NCBI GenBank assembly: GCA_038154685.1
Contig: JAYPYW010000004.1
Span: 38,825-102,824 of the forward strand
DNA length: 64,000 nucleotides
From: GCA-002722245 sp038154685
GTDB lineage: Bacteria; Bacteroidota; Bacteroidia; Flavobacteriales_C; GCA-002722245
Direction of reading: 5' to 3'
Shown here: positions 22,899 to 30,758 of the stretch, piece after piece
Layout: every line of letters starts with the position of its first letter
Numbering within the stretch: position 1 is the stretch's first letter
Notes under the pieces: generated by a model
The model's database searches: none
Told to the model about the DNA's origin: nothing
Seen by the model: the letters and a program-made list of their open reading frames with translations, nothing else
Made by a program: the position numbers and the translations under genes

Positions 22899-24530
22899 AT
22901 GAAAATTGCAGTTGCTCAATTGAATTTCCATGTTGGGAATTTCGAATCCAATACTCAGAAAATTATTGCTAGTATAAATGAAGCCAAATCTCAAGGAGCA
23001 GAATTGGTTGTTTTTTCAGAGTTAGCTATCTGTGGATACCCACCTCGTGACTTTTTAGAGTTTAATGATTTTATTCAAACTTGCTTGGAGAGTATTGATA
23101 AAGTAGCTGCTGAGACTGAAGGAATAACAGCCATAGTTGGTAGCCCAAGTAAAAATGAAACAGGTCACGGGAAGCCGCTTTTTAATTCAGCTTTTGTTTT
23201 AGCTGAGGGGAAAGTTCAGCAAATTATTCATAAAACACTTTTACCTACCTACGACATCTTTGATGAGTATAGGTATTTTGAACCTAACAGAGAATTTGAA
23301 GTTGTAGAAATTGCAGGGAAAAAGGTAGGAATTGCCATTTGTGAAGATTTATGGAACGTTGGAGATAATCCTTTATATACCAAAACACCAGCTATTGAAT
23401 TAAAAGATAAAGGAGCCGAATTAATTGTGAATATCGCTGCCTCTCCATTCTCCTATCAGCAAGATGAGGAAAGGAAAGAAGTACTAAAAGAAAATGCTCA
23501 AAAAACTGATTTACCAATAGTTTATTGTAATCATGTTGGTGCGCAAACTGAACTGATTTTCGATGGAGGTTCGTTTTTTATGGACGCTTCAGGAGATGTT
23601 GCCTCTCAAGAAAATTTCTTTGAGGAAAAGTTATTGATTTCAGAGTTGAAAGGTAAAGAATTTTCAAGCGGAGAATCTCAAACGGGGACTAAAATTGAAT
23701 TAATCCATGACGCATTAGTTATGGGAATCAAGGATTATTTTAAAAAGTTAGGTTTCAAAAAGGCCATTGTTGGATTAAGTGGAGGGATTGATTCTGCCGT
23801 TACTTTTGCCCTAGCTGCAAGAGCTTTAGGATCTGAAAATGTTTACGGGATTTTAATGCCATCTCAATATTCTTCCGATCACTCGGTTGATGATGCTAAA
23901 CAGTTAGCCGAAAACATAGGTGCTCCATATGAGGTTGTTGCGATCAAAGATATTTACGAGGCTTACGATGAAAAGCTTAAACCAATTTTTAAGGATTTAC
24001 CTTTTGGATTAGCAGAAGAAAATCTACAAGCTAGAACTAGAGGGGTAGTGGTAATGGCTATTTCCAATAAGTTCGGACATATCGTTTTAAACACTTCTAA
24101 TAAAAGTGAAGCGGCTGTTGGATACGGAACATTATACGGAGATATGTGTGGAGGTTTAGCTGTATTGGGAGATGTTTATAAAACAGAGGTTTTCGACCTA
24201 GCTAGGTACATTAATAAAGATGAAGAGGTAATTCCTGTTAATTCGATAACTAAACCACCATCAGCAGAGTTAAGACCGGATCAAAAGGACTCGGACTCTC
24301 TTCCTGATTATGATGTCTTAGATAAAGTTTTATTCGAGTACATTGAAAATAGGAAAGGACCAAGAGAACTGGTTGCAATGGGAATTGATGAAGCATTGGT
24401 TAACAGAGTGCTTAAAATGGTTAATATTAATGAATATAAGCGTTACCAAACACCTCCAATTTTAAGAGTAAGTCACAAAGCTTTTGGAATGGGAAGAAGG
24501 CTTCCTATTGTTGCAAAATATTTGTCTTAA
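22899..24530 (+). CDS. nadE: Glutamine-dependent NAD+ synthase
   Basis: Amidates nicotinic acid adenine dinucleotide to NAD+ using ammonia released from glutamine. The 543 residues are a two-domain enzyme. An N-terminal nitrilase-type glutaminase carries the triad Glu41 (FSELAICGYPP), Lys112 (HKTLLPTYDIFDE) and Cys148 (GIAICEDLWN). A C-terminal synthetase carries the P-loop GLSGGIDSAV near residue 292, NTSNKSEAAVGYGT and PPSAELRPDQKDSDSLPDYD. The stop codon overlaps the next gene's ATG (TAATG). Confidence 0.96.
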   Translation: MKIAVAQLNFHVGNFESNTQKIIASINEAKSQGAELVVFSELAICGYPPRDFLEFNDFIQTCLESIDKVAAETEGITAIVGSPSKNETGHGKPLFNSAFVLAEGKVQQIIHKTLLPTYDIFDEYRYFEPNREFEVVEIAGKKVGIAICEDLWNVGDNPLYTKTPAIELKDKGAELIVNIAASPFSYQQDEERKEVLKENAQKTDLPIVYCNHVGAQTELIFDGGSFFMDASGDVASQENFFEEKLLISELKGKEFSSGESQTGTKIELIHDALVMGIKDYFKKLGFKKAIVGLSGGIDSAVTFALAARALGSENVYGILMPSQYSSDHSVDDAKQLAENIGAPYEVVAIKDIYEAYDEKLKPIFKDLPFGLAEENLQARTRGVVVMAISNKFGHIVLNTSNKSEAAVGYGTLYGDMCGGLAVLGDVYKTEVFDLARYINKDEEVIPVNSITKPPSAELRPDQKDSDSLPDYDVLDKVLFEYIENRKGPRELVAMGIDEALVNRVLKMVNINEYKRYQTPPILRVSHKAFGMGRRLPIVAKYLS

Positions 24531-25480
24531 TGAGAGGTAGAATAGTTCCAATATTACTATTTGGCTTTATCCATTTAGTCTTTATAATTGGGATAGTTTA
24601 CCCTAAATGGGGTTGGTTTTCACTGATAGGTTTAATTCCCCTTCTTGGGTATTCTCAGTTCAGCAAAAATGAAATCAATTATAGTTTGAAAGAACATTTG
24701 ATTTCGATTATTCTGTTTTTTGTGGGCTTTTTTATCACAAAAGTAATTGTGGTTTTTGGAGGAGTTTCTACAGTTTATGGTTCTGCGATTACAGGAGCGC
24801 TATTTGCTTTTACCAAGATTAAGTATCTCCCAAACTTATCAGCTTTAATTTACGCAGGTTCCTTTGCTGCGATGCTTTTTGGTAAACCATTTAGTGATGT
24901 ATGGGTAGTTGTATCAATTTGTTTGATTGGAGGGTCGATGTTCCATTTATTGAAGGATAACTTTAATGGGTTAGGGGGTAAGCTAGGTTCTATTGGTTTC
25001 GGAGCTTTGATTGTTCCTTTGATTATTTTAGAATCATATTATTTCCCCATAGGCTCAATAAAATTAGGATTTAGCACAAAGTATCAAACCGATAATTCAA
25101 TTCGATTCTTTTTGATTTCTGTTGGGTCCTTGTTAGTGACAACTCTTGTTTATAAAATTCACAACTCTACAAAATGGAACGCTATTGCGGCTTCCTCTTT
25201 AGTTACAATTTTCACACTTTTAATTTTGGAGTTTATAGGAATGAATCTTCCTTCTTTGGCAGGTGCAGTATTTGGAGCATCCTTTGTAGGAATGTCATCA
25301 AAGGAAGTGTTGAAATTCCCGTTCTTAATTGTTAGTGCAGTTGTATTTGGTTTCGGCTTTTACTTAATGTACAGGTATCTTCAAGGGTTCGGCGGAACAC
25401 TTGGAACAATTGCATGTTTAAGTTGTTTAACGGGTGTTTTAATTCAGAAAGCTTTCCAGAGCAAGTCTGTAAGAGTCTAA
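24530..25480 (+). CDS. Polytopic membrane protein of unknown function
   Basis: A 316-residue protein with about nine or ten hydrophobic helices spread along its length, for example IVPILLFGFIHLVFIIGIVY at the N terminus, EHLISIILFFVGFFITKVIV near 57, FFLISVGSLLVTTLVYKI near 195 and FPFLIVSAVVFGFGFYLMY near 268. Gly-rich loops recur (GGVSTVYGSAITGALFAF, GGKLGSIGFGALIVP, LQGFGGTLGTIACLSCLTG). I do not recognise a family. Its ATG overlaps the nadE stop, so coupling to nadE is likely, though no NAD-related role can be read from the sequence. Its last 42 bases overlap the 3' end of convergent aroQ. Confidence 0.75.
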   Translation: MRGRIVPILLFGFIHLVFIIGIVYPKWGWFSLIGLIPLLGYSQFSKNEINYSLKEHLISIILFFVGFFITKVIVVFGGVSTVYGSAITGALFAFTKIKYLPNLSALIYAGSFAAMLFGKPFSDVWVVVSICLIGGSMFHLLKDNFNGLGGKLGSIGFGALIVPLIILESYYFPIGSIKLGFSTKYQTDNSIRFFLISVGSLLVTTLVYKIHNSTKWNAIAASSLVTIFTLLILEFIGMNLPSLAGAVFGASFVGMSSKEVLKFPFLIVSAVVFGFGFYLMYRYLQGFGGTLGTIACLSCLTGVLIQKAFQSKSVRV

Positions 25481-25855
25481 TCCAAAACCTAAAATCACTC
25501 CTTTACAAACTGGGGAAATATATGAATGGTGTCTAAACTCCTCTCTTTGGTGTGTGTTCGAAATATGTACTTCAATTACTGGAGTTTCAATACCTGCAAT
25601 GGCATCTCTTAAAGCAACAGAAGTATGAGTATATGCTCCAGCATTAATCACAATTCCATCGTAACTGAATCCCACTTTGTGAATTTTATCAATTAATTCA
25701 CCTTCTACATTGCTCTGGAAATATTCTAAATCTAATGAACTAAATTTCGATTTTAATTCTCCGAAATAATCCTCGAAAGTAGTTGAACCATAAACTTCAG
25801 GTTCGCGCTTTCCTAATAGATTTAAGTTGGGTCCGTTGATGATTAGAATTTTCAT
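25439..25855 (-). CDS. aroQ: 3-dehydroquinate dehydratase, type II
   Basis: Third step of the shikimate pathway. The 138 residues show the type II signatures MKILIINGPNLNLLGKREP with the catalytic Tyr in EVYG, the substrate-binding INAGAYTHTSVALRDAI, and EVHISNTHQREEFRHHSYISP followed by GFGLDSYRLAL. Length is typical of the dodecameric enzyme. The 3' end overlaps a convergent membrane-protein gene by 42 nt. Confidence 0.95.
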   Translation of the reverse strand: MKILIINGPNLNLLGKREPEVYGSTTFEDYFGELKSKFSSLDLEYFQSNVEGELIDKIHKVGFSYDGIVINAGAYTHTSVALRDAIAGIETPVIEVHISNTHQREEFRHHSYISPVCKGVILGFGLDSYRLALESFLN

Positions 25856-25875
25856 ATTTGCTAAAATATATAATA

Positions 25876-25949
25876 ACTCACACAGATTAATATGATTAAT
25901 ACGATTAATTAAGTCTCAAAACATAATAATTGAGTTAATCTGTGTGAGT
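25876..25949. repeat. Palindromic spacer element with CACAGATT arms
   Basis: Perfect 15-bp inverted arms ACTCACACAGATTAA (25876-25890) and TTAATCTGTGTGAGT (25935-25949). The left arm runs into three tandem copies of a 9-nt unit starting GATTAAT (from 25885). It occupies the gap between aroQ and dtd, both minus-strand. The CACAGA/TCTGTG core resembles the arms of the 18378-18520 element. Confidence 0.7.
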
Positions 25950-25954
25950 AAATT

Positions 25955-26407
25955 TTACTCTTTGTTTTTCGAATCGATATTGATTGTCACTGGCCCGTCG
26001 TTGATTAATGATACCTTCATGTCAGCGCCGAAAACTCCAGTTTGAATAGTTTTGCCTGTTTTTTGAGAAAGTTCAGCTACAAACTGATCACACATTTCTT
26101 TAGCGAAATTAGGTTCTCCCGATCGAGTGAAACTTGGTCGGTTACCTTTTTTCGTACTTGCGAATAATGTAAACTGACTAACAACCAAAACTTCTCCATC
26201 AACATCTATTAAACTCCGATTCATTGGAGCTTTGTCATCAGGGAAAATTCTAAGCTTACTTATTTTTGCAGTTAGCCATTCAATATCTTTAGCTGTATCC
26301 TCGTCCTCAATTCCAAGTAAAACAAGTAAGCCTTTTTGAATTTCACCAACAATACATCCATCAACCTTCACAGAAGCTTCTGAAACCCTTTGAATAGTTA
26401 CTCTCAT
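25955..26407 (-). CDS. dtd: D-aminoacyl-tRNA deacylase
   Basis: Hydrolyses D-aminoacyl-tRNAs and proofreads chirality. The 150 residues contain the catalytic VVSQFTLFASTKKGNRPSFTRSG segment and the Gly-cisPro motif in INDGPVTINID that excludes L-amino acids, and start MRVTIQRVSEASVKVDG as in the family. It is translationally coupled to rsgA: the rsgA stop TAA shares its last A with this ATG. Confidence 0.95.
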   Translation of the reverse strand: MRVTIQRVSEASVKVDGCIVGEIQKGLLVLLGIEDEDTAKDIEWLTAKISKLRIFPDDKAPMNRSLIDVDGEVLVVSQFTLFASTKKGNRPSFTRSGEPNFAKEMCDQFVAELSQKTGKTIQTGVFGADMKVSLINDGPVTINIDSKNKE

Positions 26408-27333
26408 TATCTGTAATTTTCATCTTGATCGTTATTGTAAATACTTAGGTAGCTATTGTATCGCTCTGGTGCAATTTCTCCTTCTTCTAATGCTTCTTTA
26501 ACGGCACATTTTGGTTCGTTGATGTGAACACAATTATTGAATTTGCACTGATCTTTTAATCGCAAAAACTCAGGAAAATAATCCCCTAATTCTTCAGGTT
26601 CGATATCTACAACACCTAAACCTCTTATTCCCGGAGTATCAATTAGATGTCCACCTTCAGGAAGGTCAAACATTTCCGCAAAAGTTGTGGTGTGAACACC
26701 TTGTTGGTGCATTTCAGAAATCTCTTTTACTGCGATATCTGAATTTGGCACTAAGGTTTTTAGCAAGCTGCTTTTTCCAACACCACTGTTTCCCGATAAA
26801 ACAGTTGTTTTGTTTTTAAAGAGTTCCTTCACCTTATCAATATTAATTCCTTTTTCAACACTTATTGGAATAACAGGATAACCAGCGTCCTGATAAATCA
26901 TATCCCAATCCGCTAATTGCTCCAAGTGTTTATCTTCATAAACGTCTAGTTTATTTACAAGGATGACAGCAGGGATATTATATGCAGTGACGGAAACCAA
27001 AAAACGATCGATAAATTCATTTAAGGTATCTGGCTGAGCAACTGTTGCAACTAAAACAGCTTGATCAACATTTGAAGCTAGAATGTGATATTGTTTGGAG
27101 AGGTTTACCGATTTTCGGATGAGGTAATTAGAACGGTCTTCTATTTTAGAAATAATACCAGTTTCCTTACCTTCTTCAATCTCATATTCTACAACATCAC
27201 CAACAGAAACAGGATTGGTAACCTTAAGTCCTTTAATTCGGAACTTTCCTTTAAGGCGACATTCGATGAAGTTTCCATCATCTCCTTTAACCTTATACCA
27301 ACTACCAGTTGATTTGTAAACCAATCCCTTCAT
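26407..27333 (-). CDS. rsgA: Ribosome small subunit-dependent GTPase A
   Basis: A circularly permuted GTPase that assists late 30S maturation. The 308 residues have an N-terminal OB fold, then the permuted G motifs: VNKLDVYED (G4) near residue 123, GNSGVGKSSLLKTL (G1) near 180, and DTPGIRGLG (G3) near 230. The C-terminal zinc site is C-x4-C-x-H in CKFNNCVHINEPKCAVKEAL. The order and length match RsgA/YjeQ. A TAATTTTA element lies 5 nt before its ATG; gldA is divergent on the other side. Confidence 0.95.
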   Translation of the reverse strand: MKGLVYKSTGSWYKVKGDDGNFIECRLKGKFRIKGLKVTNPVSVGDVVEYEIEEGKETGIISKIEDRSNYLIRKSVNLSKQYHILASNVDQAVLVATVAQPDTLNEFIDRFLVSVTAYNIPAVILVNKLDVYEDKHLEQLADWDMIYQDAGYPVIPISVEKGINIDKVKELFKNKTTVLSGNSGVGKSSLLKTLVPNSDIAVKEISEMHQQGVHTTTFAEMFDLPEGGHLIDTPGIRGLGVVDIEPEELGDYFPEFLRLKDQCKFNNCVHINEPKCAVKEALEEGEIAPERYNSYLSIYNNDQDENYR

Positions 27334-27429
27334 TAACGTAAAATTAAATTATTTGAGTGACTACTCTATGTTTTGAGGTTATGTTATTGGAATGTTTCTT
27401 AAATTTAAATGTCGGAATACTTTAATTAT

Positions 27430-28335
27430 ATGTCAGTTTCAGTAAAAGGAGTAACCAAATTATACGGAAAGCAAAAGGCTTTAAATAATGTTTCGTTTGA
27501 AATAGGAGCTGGTGAAGTAGTTGGTTTTTTAGGGCCAAATGGAGCTGGAAAGTCTACAATGATGAAGATTCTAACAGGATACATTACCCAAAGTGAAGGG
27601 GAGGTTTCGGTTTGCGGAATTGATGTATTGAACGACTCGATTTCATCCCGTGCTAAAATCGGGTATTTACCAGAGCACAATCCACTTTATTTAGATATGT
27701 ATGTAAAGGAGTTCCTTTCTTTTATTGCTGATATTCATAAGTTAAAGAATAAAGTAGAGCGAGTGGAAGAGATGATTGAATTAACTGGATTAACTCCGGA
27801 AAAATCAAAGAAGATCCGACAATTATCTAAGGGTTACCGACAAAGAGTTGGTTTAGCTGCAGCCATGATTCATGATCCTGAAGTTTTAATTTTAGATGAG
27901 CCAACAACAGGATTAGATCCTAATCAGTTGAAGGACATCCGACAGCTAATTAAATCAATCGGACAACAGAAAACTATCATGCTTTCAACTCATATCATGC
28001 AAGAGGTTGAAGCTATTTGTGATCGTGCAATAATTATAAAGAAAGGAGAGATTGTAGCTGATAATAAAATTGATAGTTTACAGTCTGGAGGTTCAGAAGT
28101 TGTTATTGAGGTTGAGTTTGAAAAATCACTTGATAAAACTCTGTTAGAGAATATAAATCACGTTTCTAAAGTTGTTAAAATTAGTGATACTTCATTCGAA
28201 GTATTTATGGCTCATAGTAAGGATTTAAGGTCTCAAATATCCCAGTTGGCAATAGATAATGGGAACCTTGTACTAAGCATGCAAAAGCGTGAGCAAAAGA
28301 TGGAAGATGTTTTCCAAGATCTAACTAAGGATTAA
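27430..28335 (+). CDS. gldA: Gliding motility ABC transporter ATP-binding protein GldA
   Basis: The ATPase of the GldAFG ABC complex associated with gliding. The 301 residues carry Walker A GPNGAGKSTMMKIL near 37-45, Q-loop, signature LSKGYRQRVGLA and Walker B VLILDEPTTGLDPNQ. The C-terminal extension (SGGSEVVIEVEFEKSLD...MEDVFQDLTKD) is characteristic of GldA and related export ATPases. The ATG at 27430 (MSVSVKGVTKLYG) fits homologue starts; an in-frame ATG 21 nt upstream is less likely. gldF and gldG are not in the window. metK follows 43 nt later. Confidence 0.88.
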   Translation: MSVSVKGVTKLYGKQKALNNVSFEIGAGEVVGFLGPNGAGKSTMMKILTGYITQSEGEVSVCGIDVLNDSISSRAKIGYLPEHNPLYLDMYVKEFLSFIADIHKLKNKVERVEEMIELTGLTPEKSKKIRQLSKGYRQRVGLAAAMIHDPEVLILDEPTTGLDPNQLKDIRQLIKSIGQQKTIMLSTHIMQEVEAICDRAIIIKKGEIVADNKIDSLQSGGSEVVIEVEFEKSLDKTLLENINHVSKVVKISDTSFEVFMAHSKDLRSQISQLAIDNGNLVLSMQKREQKMEDVFQDLTKD

Positions 28336-28349
28336 TCCCTTTTATTCCC

Positions 28350-28357
28350 TACATTTG
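28350..28357 (+). promoter_or_regulatory. -7 promoter element of metK (TACATTTG)
   Basis: An exact TAnnTTTG match 21 nt before the metK ATG at 28379, giving a leader of about 16 nt. This leaves no room for a SAM riboswitch between promoter and start. Confidence 0.45.
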
Positions 28358-28378
28358 CCATCTCATAAATTTATAAGA

Positions 28379-29635
28379 ATGGCAAATTACTTATTTACTT
28401 CTGAGTCTGTCTCTGAAGGACACCCAGATAAAGTTGCAGATCAGATTTCTGATGCTTTAATCGATAACTTTTTAGCTTTTGATCCACAATCTAAAGTAGC
28501 TTGTGAAACATTAGTAACAACTGGACAAGTTGTTTTAGCTGGAGAGGTGAAGTCAAACACATATTTAGATGTACAAAAGATTGCTAGAGATGTAATCAAT
28601 AAGATTGGTTATACGAAATCTGAGTACATGTTCGAAGCAAACTCTTGTGGTGTGCTTTCTGCAATTCATGAGCAATCAGCTGATATTAACCAAGGGGTTG
28701 ATAGAGGTAATCCTGAAGAGCAAGGAGCTGGTGACCAAGGAATGATGTTTGGTTATGCTTCGAAAGAAACTGAAAACTACATGCCATTGGCATTAGATCT
28801 TTCTCATAAAATCTTAATTGAGCATGCCGAATTAAGAAGAGAAGGGAAGTTAATTCCTTACTTAAGACCAGATGCTAAATCTCAGGTAACGATTGAATAT
28901 TCAGAGGATAATGTTCCTCTAAGAATTGATTCTATCGTATTGTCAACTCAGCATGATGATTTTGACACTGAGCCAGCAATGTTAGCGAAGATTAAAGAGG
29001 ATGTAATTAATATTTTGATCCCTAGAGTTAAAGCTCAATTACCTGCCGATCTTCAAGCGTTATTTAACGATGAGATTACTTACCATATTAACCCAACAGG
29101 AAAATTCGTAATTGGAGGACCTCATGGAGATACTGGTTTAACAGGAAGAAAAATTATTGTAGATACATACGGAGGTAAGGGAGCTCACGGAGGTGGTGCT
29201 TTCTCTGGAAAAGATCCATCAAAAGTAGATAGATCTGCAGCATATGCTACTCGTCATATTGCTAAAAACTTAGTTGCAGCTGGTGTTTGTGATGAGGTTT
29301 TAGTTCAAGTTTCTTATGCAATTGGAGTTGTTGAGCCAATGGGTATTTTTATTAATACTTACGGTACAGCTAAAGTTGGATTAGATGATGGAGCTATTGC
29401 TAAGATTGTTGAGGAAGTATTTGATATGCGTCCTTATGCAATTGAAACAAGATTGAAATTAAGGAATCCAATGTATTTAGAAACTGCTGCTTACGGACAC
29501 ATGGGACGTAAAAACGAAGTGGTTAAGAAAACTTTCGTTGGAGCTGATGGTTCTGAGAAAACAATGGATGTAGAGTTGTTTACTTGGGAAAAGTTAGATT
29601 TCGTTGACAAAGTAAAAGCTGCTTTTAAATTATAA
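28379..29635 (+). CDS. metK: S-adenosylmethionine synthetase
   Basis: Makes SAM from methionine and ATP. The 418 residues include GHPDKVADQISDALID (ATP site), GEVKSNTYLDVQ, the GAGDQGMMFGYA nucleotide-binding motif near residue 118, NPTGKFVIGGPHGDTGLTGRK, and GGGAFSGKDPSKVDRSAAY with the active-site Lys and Asp. The ATG at 28379 (MANYLFTSESVSEGHPDK) matches the family start; an upstream non-ATG codon at 28355 lies within the promoter. Confidence 0.96.
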   Translation: MANYLFTSESVSEGHPDKVADQISDALIDNFLAFDPQSKVACETLVTTGQVVLAGEVKSNTYLDVQKIARDVINKIGYTKSEYMFEANSCGVLSAIHEQSADINQGVDRGNPEEQGAGDQGMMFGYASKETENYMPLALDLSHKILIEHAELRREGKLIPYLRPDAKSQVTIEYSEDNVPLRIDSIVLSTQHDDFDTEPAMLAKIKEDVINILIPRVKAQLPADLQALFNDEITYHINPTGKFVIGGPHGDTGLTGRKIIVDTYGGKGAHGGGAFSGKDPSKVDRSAAYATRHIAKNLVAAGVCDEVLVQVSYAIGVVEPMGIFINTYGTAKVGLDDGAIAKIVEEVFDMRPYAIETRLKLRNPMYLETAAYGHMGRKNEVVKKTFVGADGSEKTMDVELFTWEKLDFVDKVKAAFKL

Positions 29636-29658
29636 GAGTTAGCTTTTTAGATATTTGG

Positions 29659-29688
29659 ATCCCTCGGCTTTTGTCGGGGGATTTTTTG
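29659..29688 (+). terminator. Rho-independent terminator of metK
   Basis: ATCCCTCGGC (29659-29668), loop TTTT, GTCGGGGGAT (29673-29682), then TTTTTT. The 10-bp stem has two G-U pairs. It lies 24 nt after the stop codon. Confidence 0.85.
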
Positions 29689-29775
29689 TTTACAGTCGTC
29701 CGCGCCCTTAAACCTCGAAGCGATGCTTCTCCTCTAAATTTCATTTGCTCAGGATTACTCCATCGCGGAAATCGT

Positions 29776-29804
29776 CACCCTGAGCGGAGTCGAAAGGCTA
29801 TTAA
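29776..29804. repeat. Half copy of a CCCTGAGCG-AGTCGAA repeat
   Basis: The string CACCCTGAGCGGAGTCGAAA and the following GGCTATTAAT is almost identical to the right arm and flank at 36679-36706, where the same sequence forms a perfect palindrome. No left arm is visible here. The gap 29636-29814 otherwise holds only the metK terminator. Confidence 0.6.
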
Positions 29805-29814
29805 TCTGTTGAGC

Positions 29815-30594
29815 CTATCTAACGATGAAATTCTCCTTTGTTTGATCTTTCGAAAAGAAAACGAGTCCAACCCAGAAAATATCAACTGTAACCGTAACTG
29901 ATGGATGCGACTTGATATAATCCCAAGCTTCCTCCATTCCTTTGCTCCAGTGGATGTCATCGAAGATGAAAATGGAGTTGTCATGTGCCTTTTCTAGGCA
30001 TTTGTCAAAATATTCGATTGTAGGTTCCTTTTGGTGATTTCCATCGAAGAAAACATAATCTAATTGATCATAGGAATCCAAAACTTCGGGTAAAGTTTTA
30101 GCAAAATCGCCCACCTTAATTTTTATCTGATCGGCTTTGAAATTGGAGAAAACTTTTTGAGCTACTTTAGCCGTTTGAGGACAGCCCTCCATGGTTGTGA
30201 AGTTGGCCTTTTTGTTTGGTGCAATTTGATAACAAGCAGAAATACCCAGTGAAGTTCCTAGTTCAAGCATATTTTTTGGCTCAAACTTATTAATCAATCG
30301 GAACATCATTTGTCCTAAACCAGGGGCTTTGGCTGAATTTGAGGCAACATCAGAAATCTTTCTTTCATTGGATTTGTTGATGTTACTTCCAGCACCAAAG
30401 TCGGTAATTTTAATAGTGGAATTATTCTTCTTTAAAGCTGCTCTTAAACCTTCAATTTCTTTAAAGGCATAATACTGTTGATCAGATTTTATAACCTCCT
30501 CAATCAGCTCGTTTACAAACGCAGAATTCGTTTTCGTTTTAGCCGAAAGCCAGTACTTGAAAAATCTTGCTGCAAATTGGAAACGTTTAAGCAT
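29815..30594 (-). CDS. Class I SAM-dependent O-methyltransferase-like protein
   Basis: A 259-residue protein with the SAM-binding core: MLELGTSLGISACYQIAPNK (motif I), FTTMEGCPQTAKVAQ with the acidic residue after strand 2, KIKVGDFAKTLPEVL, DYVFFDGNHQKEPTIEYFDKC and SIFIFDDIHWSKGMEEAW. These fit the catechol-O-methyltransferase-like family; the acceptor is unknown. The start at 30594 is supported by a TATCTTTG-CAGC-ATG promoter motif; an upstream in-frame ATG at 30624 would overlap that promoter. Confidence 0.82.
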   Translation of the reverse strand: MLKRFQFAARFFKYWLSAKTKTNSAFVNELIEEVIKSDQQYYAFKEIEGLRAALKKNNSTIKITDFGAGSNINKSNERKISDVASNSAKAPGLGQMMFRLINKFEPKNMLELGTSLGISACYQIAPNKKANFTTMEGCPQTAKVAQKVFSNFKADQIKIKVGDFAKTLPEVLDSYDQLDYVFFDGNHQKEPTIEYFDKCLEKAHDNSIFIFDDIHWSKGMEEAWDYIKSHPSVTVTVDIFWVGLVFFSKDQTKENFIVR

Positions 30595-30598
30595 GCTG

Positions 30599-30606
30599 CA
30601 AAGATA
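30599..30606 (-). promoter_or_regulatory. -7 promoter element of the methyltransferase gene (TATCTTTG)
   Basis: On the minus strand TATCTTTG-CAGC-ATG, an exact TAnnTTTG match. The 4-nt spacer CAGC is the same as at panD and mfd. It decides the start codon at 30594 in favour of the longer frame beginning at 30624. Confidence 0.55.
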
Positions 30607-30621
30607 GATGATTTTAAATTT

Positions 30622-30690
30622 CACGCAGAGTCTAAGGAATATAAAGAGTTTTGATGTTACAAACTCTTTTAACTCTTAATACTCTGTGTG
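30622..30690. repeat. Imperfect palindrome upstream of methyltransferase gene
   Basis: CACGCAGAGT (30622-30631) mirrors ACTCTGTGTG (30681-30690) with one G-T pair, and inside them AAAGAGTTT (30643-30651) mirrors AAACTCTTT (30661-30669) perfectly. It lies directly between the gldM terminator and the methyltransferase promoter, with no coding potential. Confidence 0.55.
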
Positions 30691-30691
30691 C

Positions 30692-30716
30692 AAAAAAAGA
30701 GCCGCAAACGCGGCTC
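30692..30716 (-). terminator. Rho-independent terminator of gldM
   Basis: On the minus strand GAGCCGC, loop GTTT, GCGGCTC, then seven Ts. A perfect 7-bp GC-rich stem, 42 nt after the gldM stop codon. Confidence 0.88.
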
Positions 30717-30758
30717 CTCCTCCTAACATCATATCCTAAGATATGTCCTGACAATGTT

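Noticed and set aside
22779..25949. CRISPR array
   Set aside because: Repeats here are inverted and few, with no regular spacer series and no cas genes in the window.
28336..28378. SAM riboswitch in front of metK
   Set aside because: The promoter element is only 21 nt before the ATG, leaving too short a leader.
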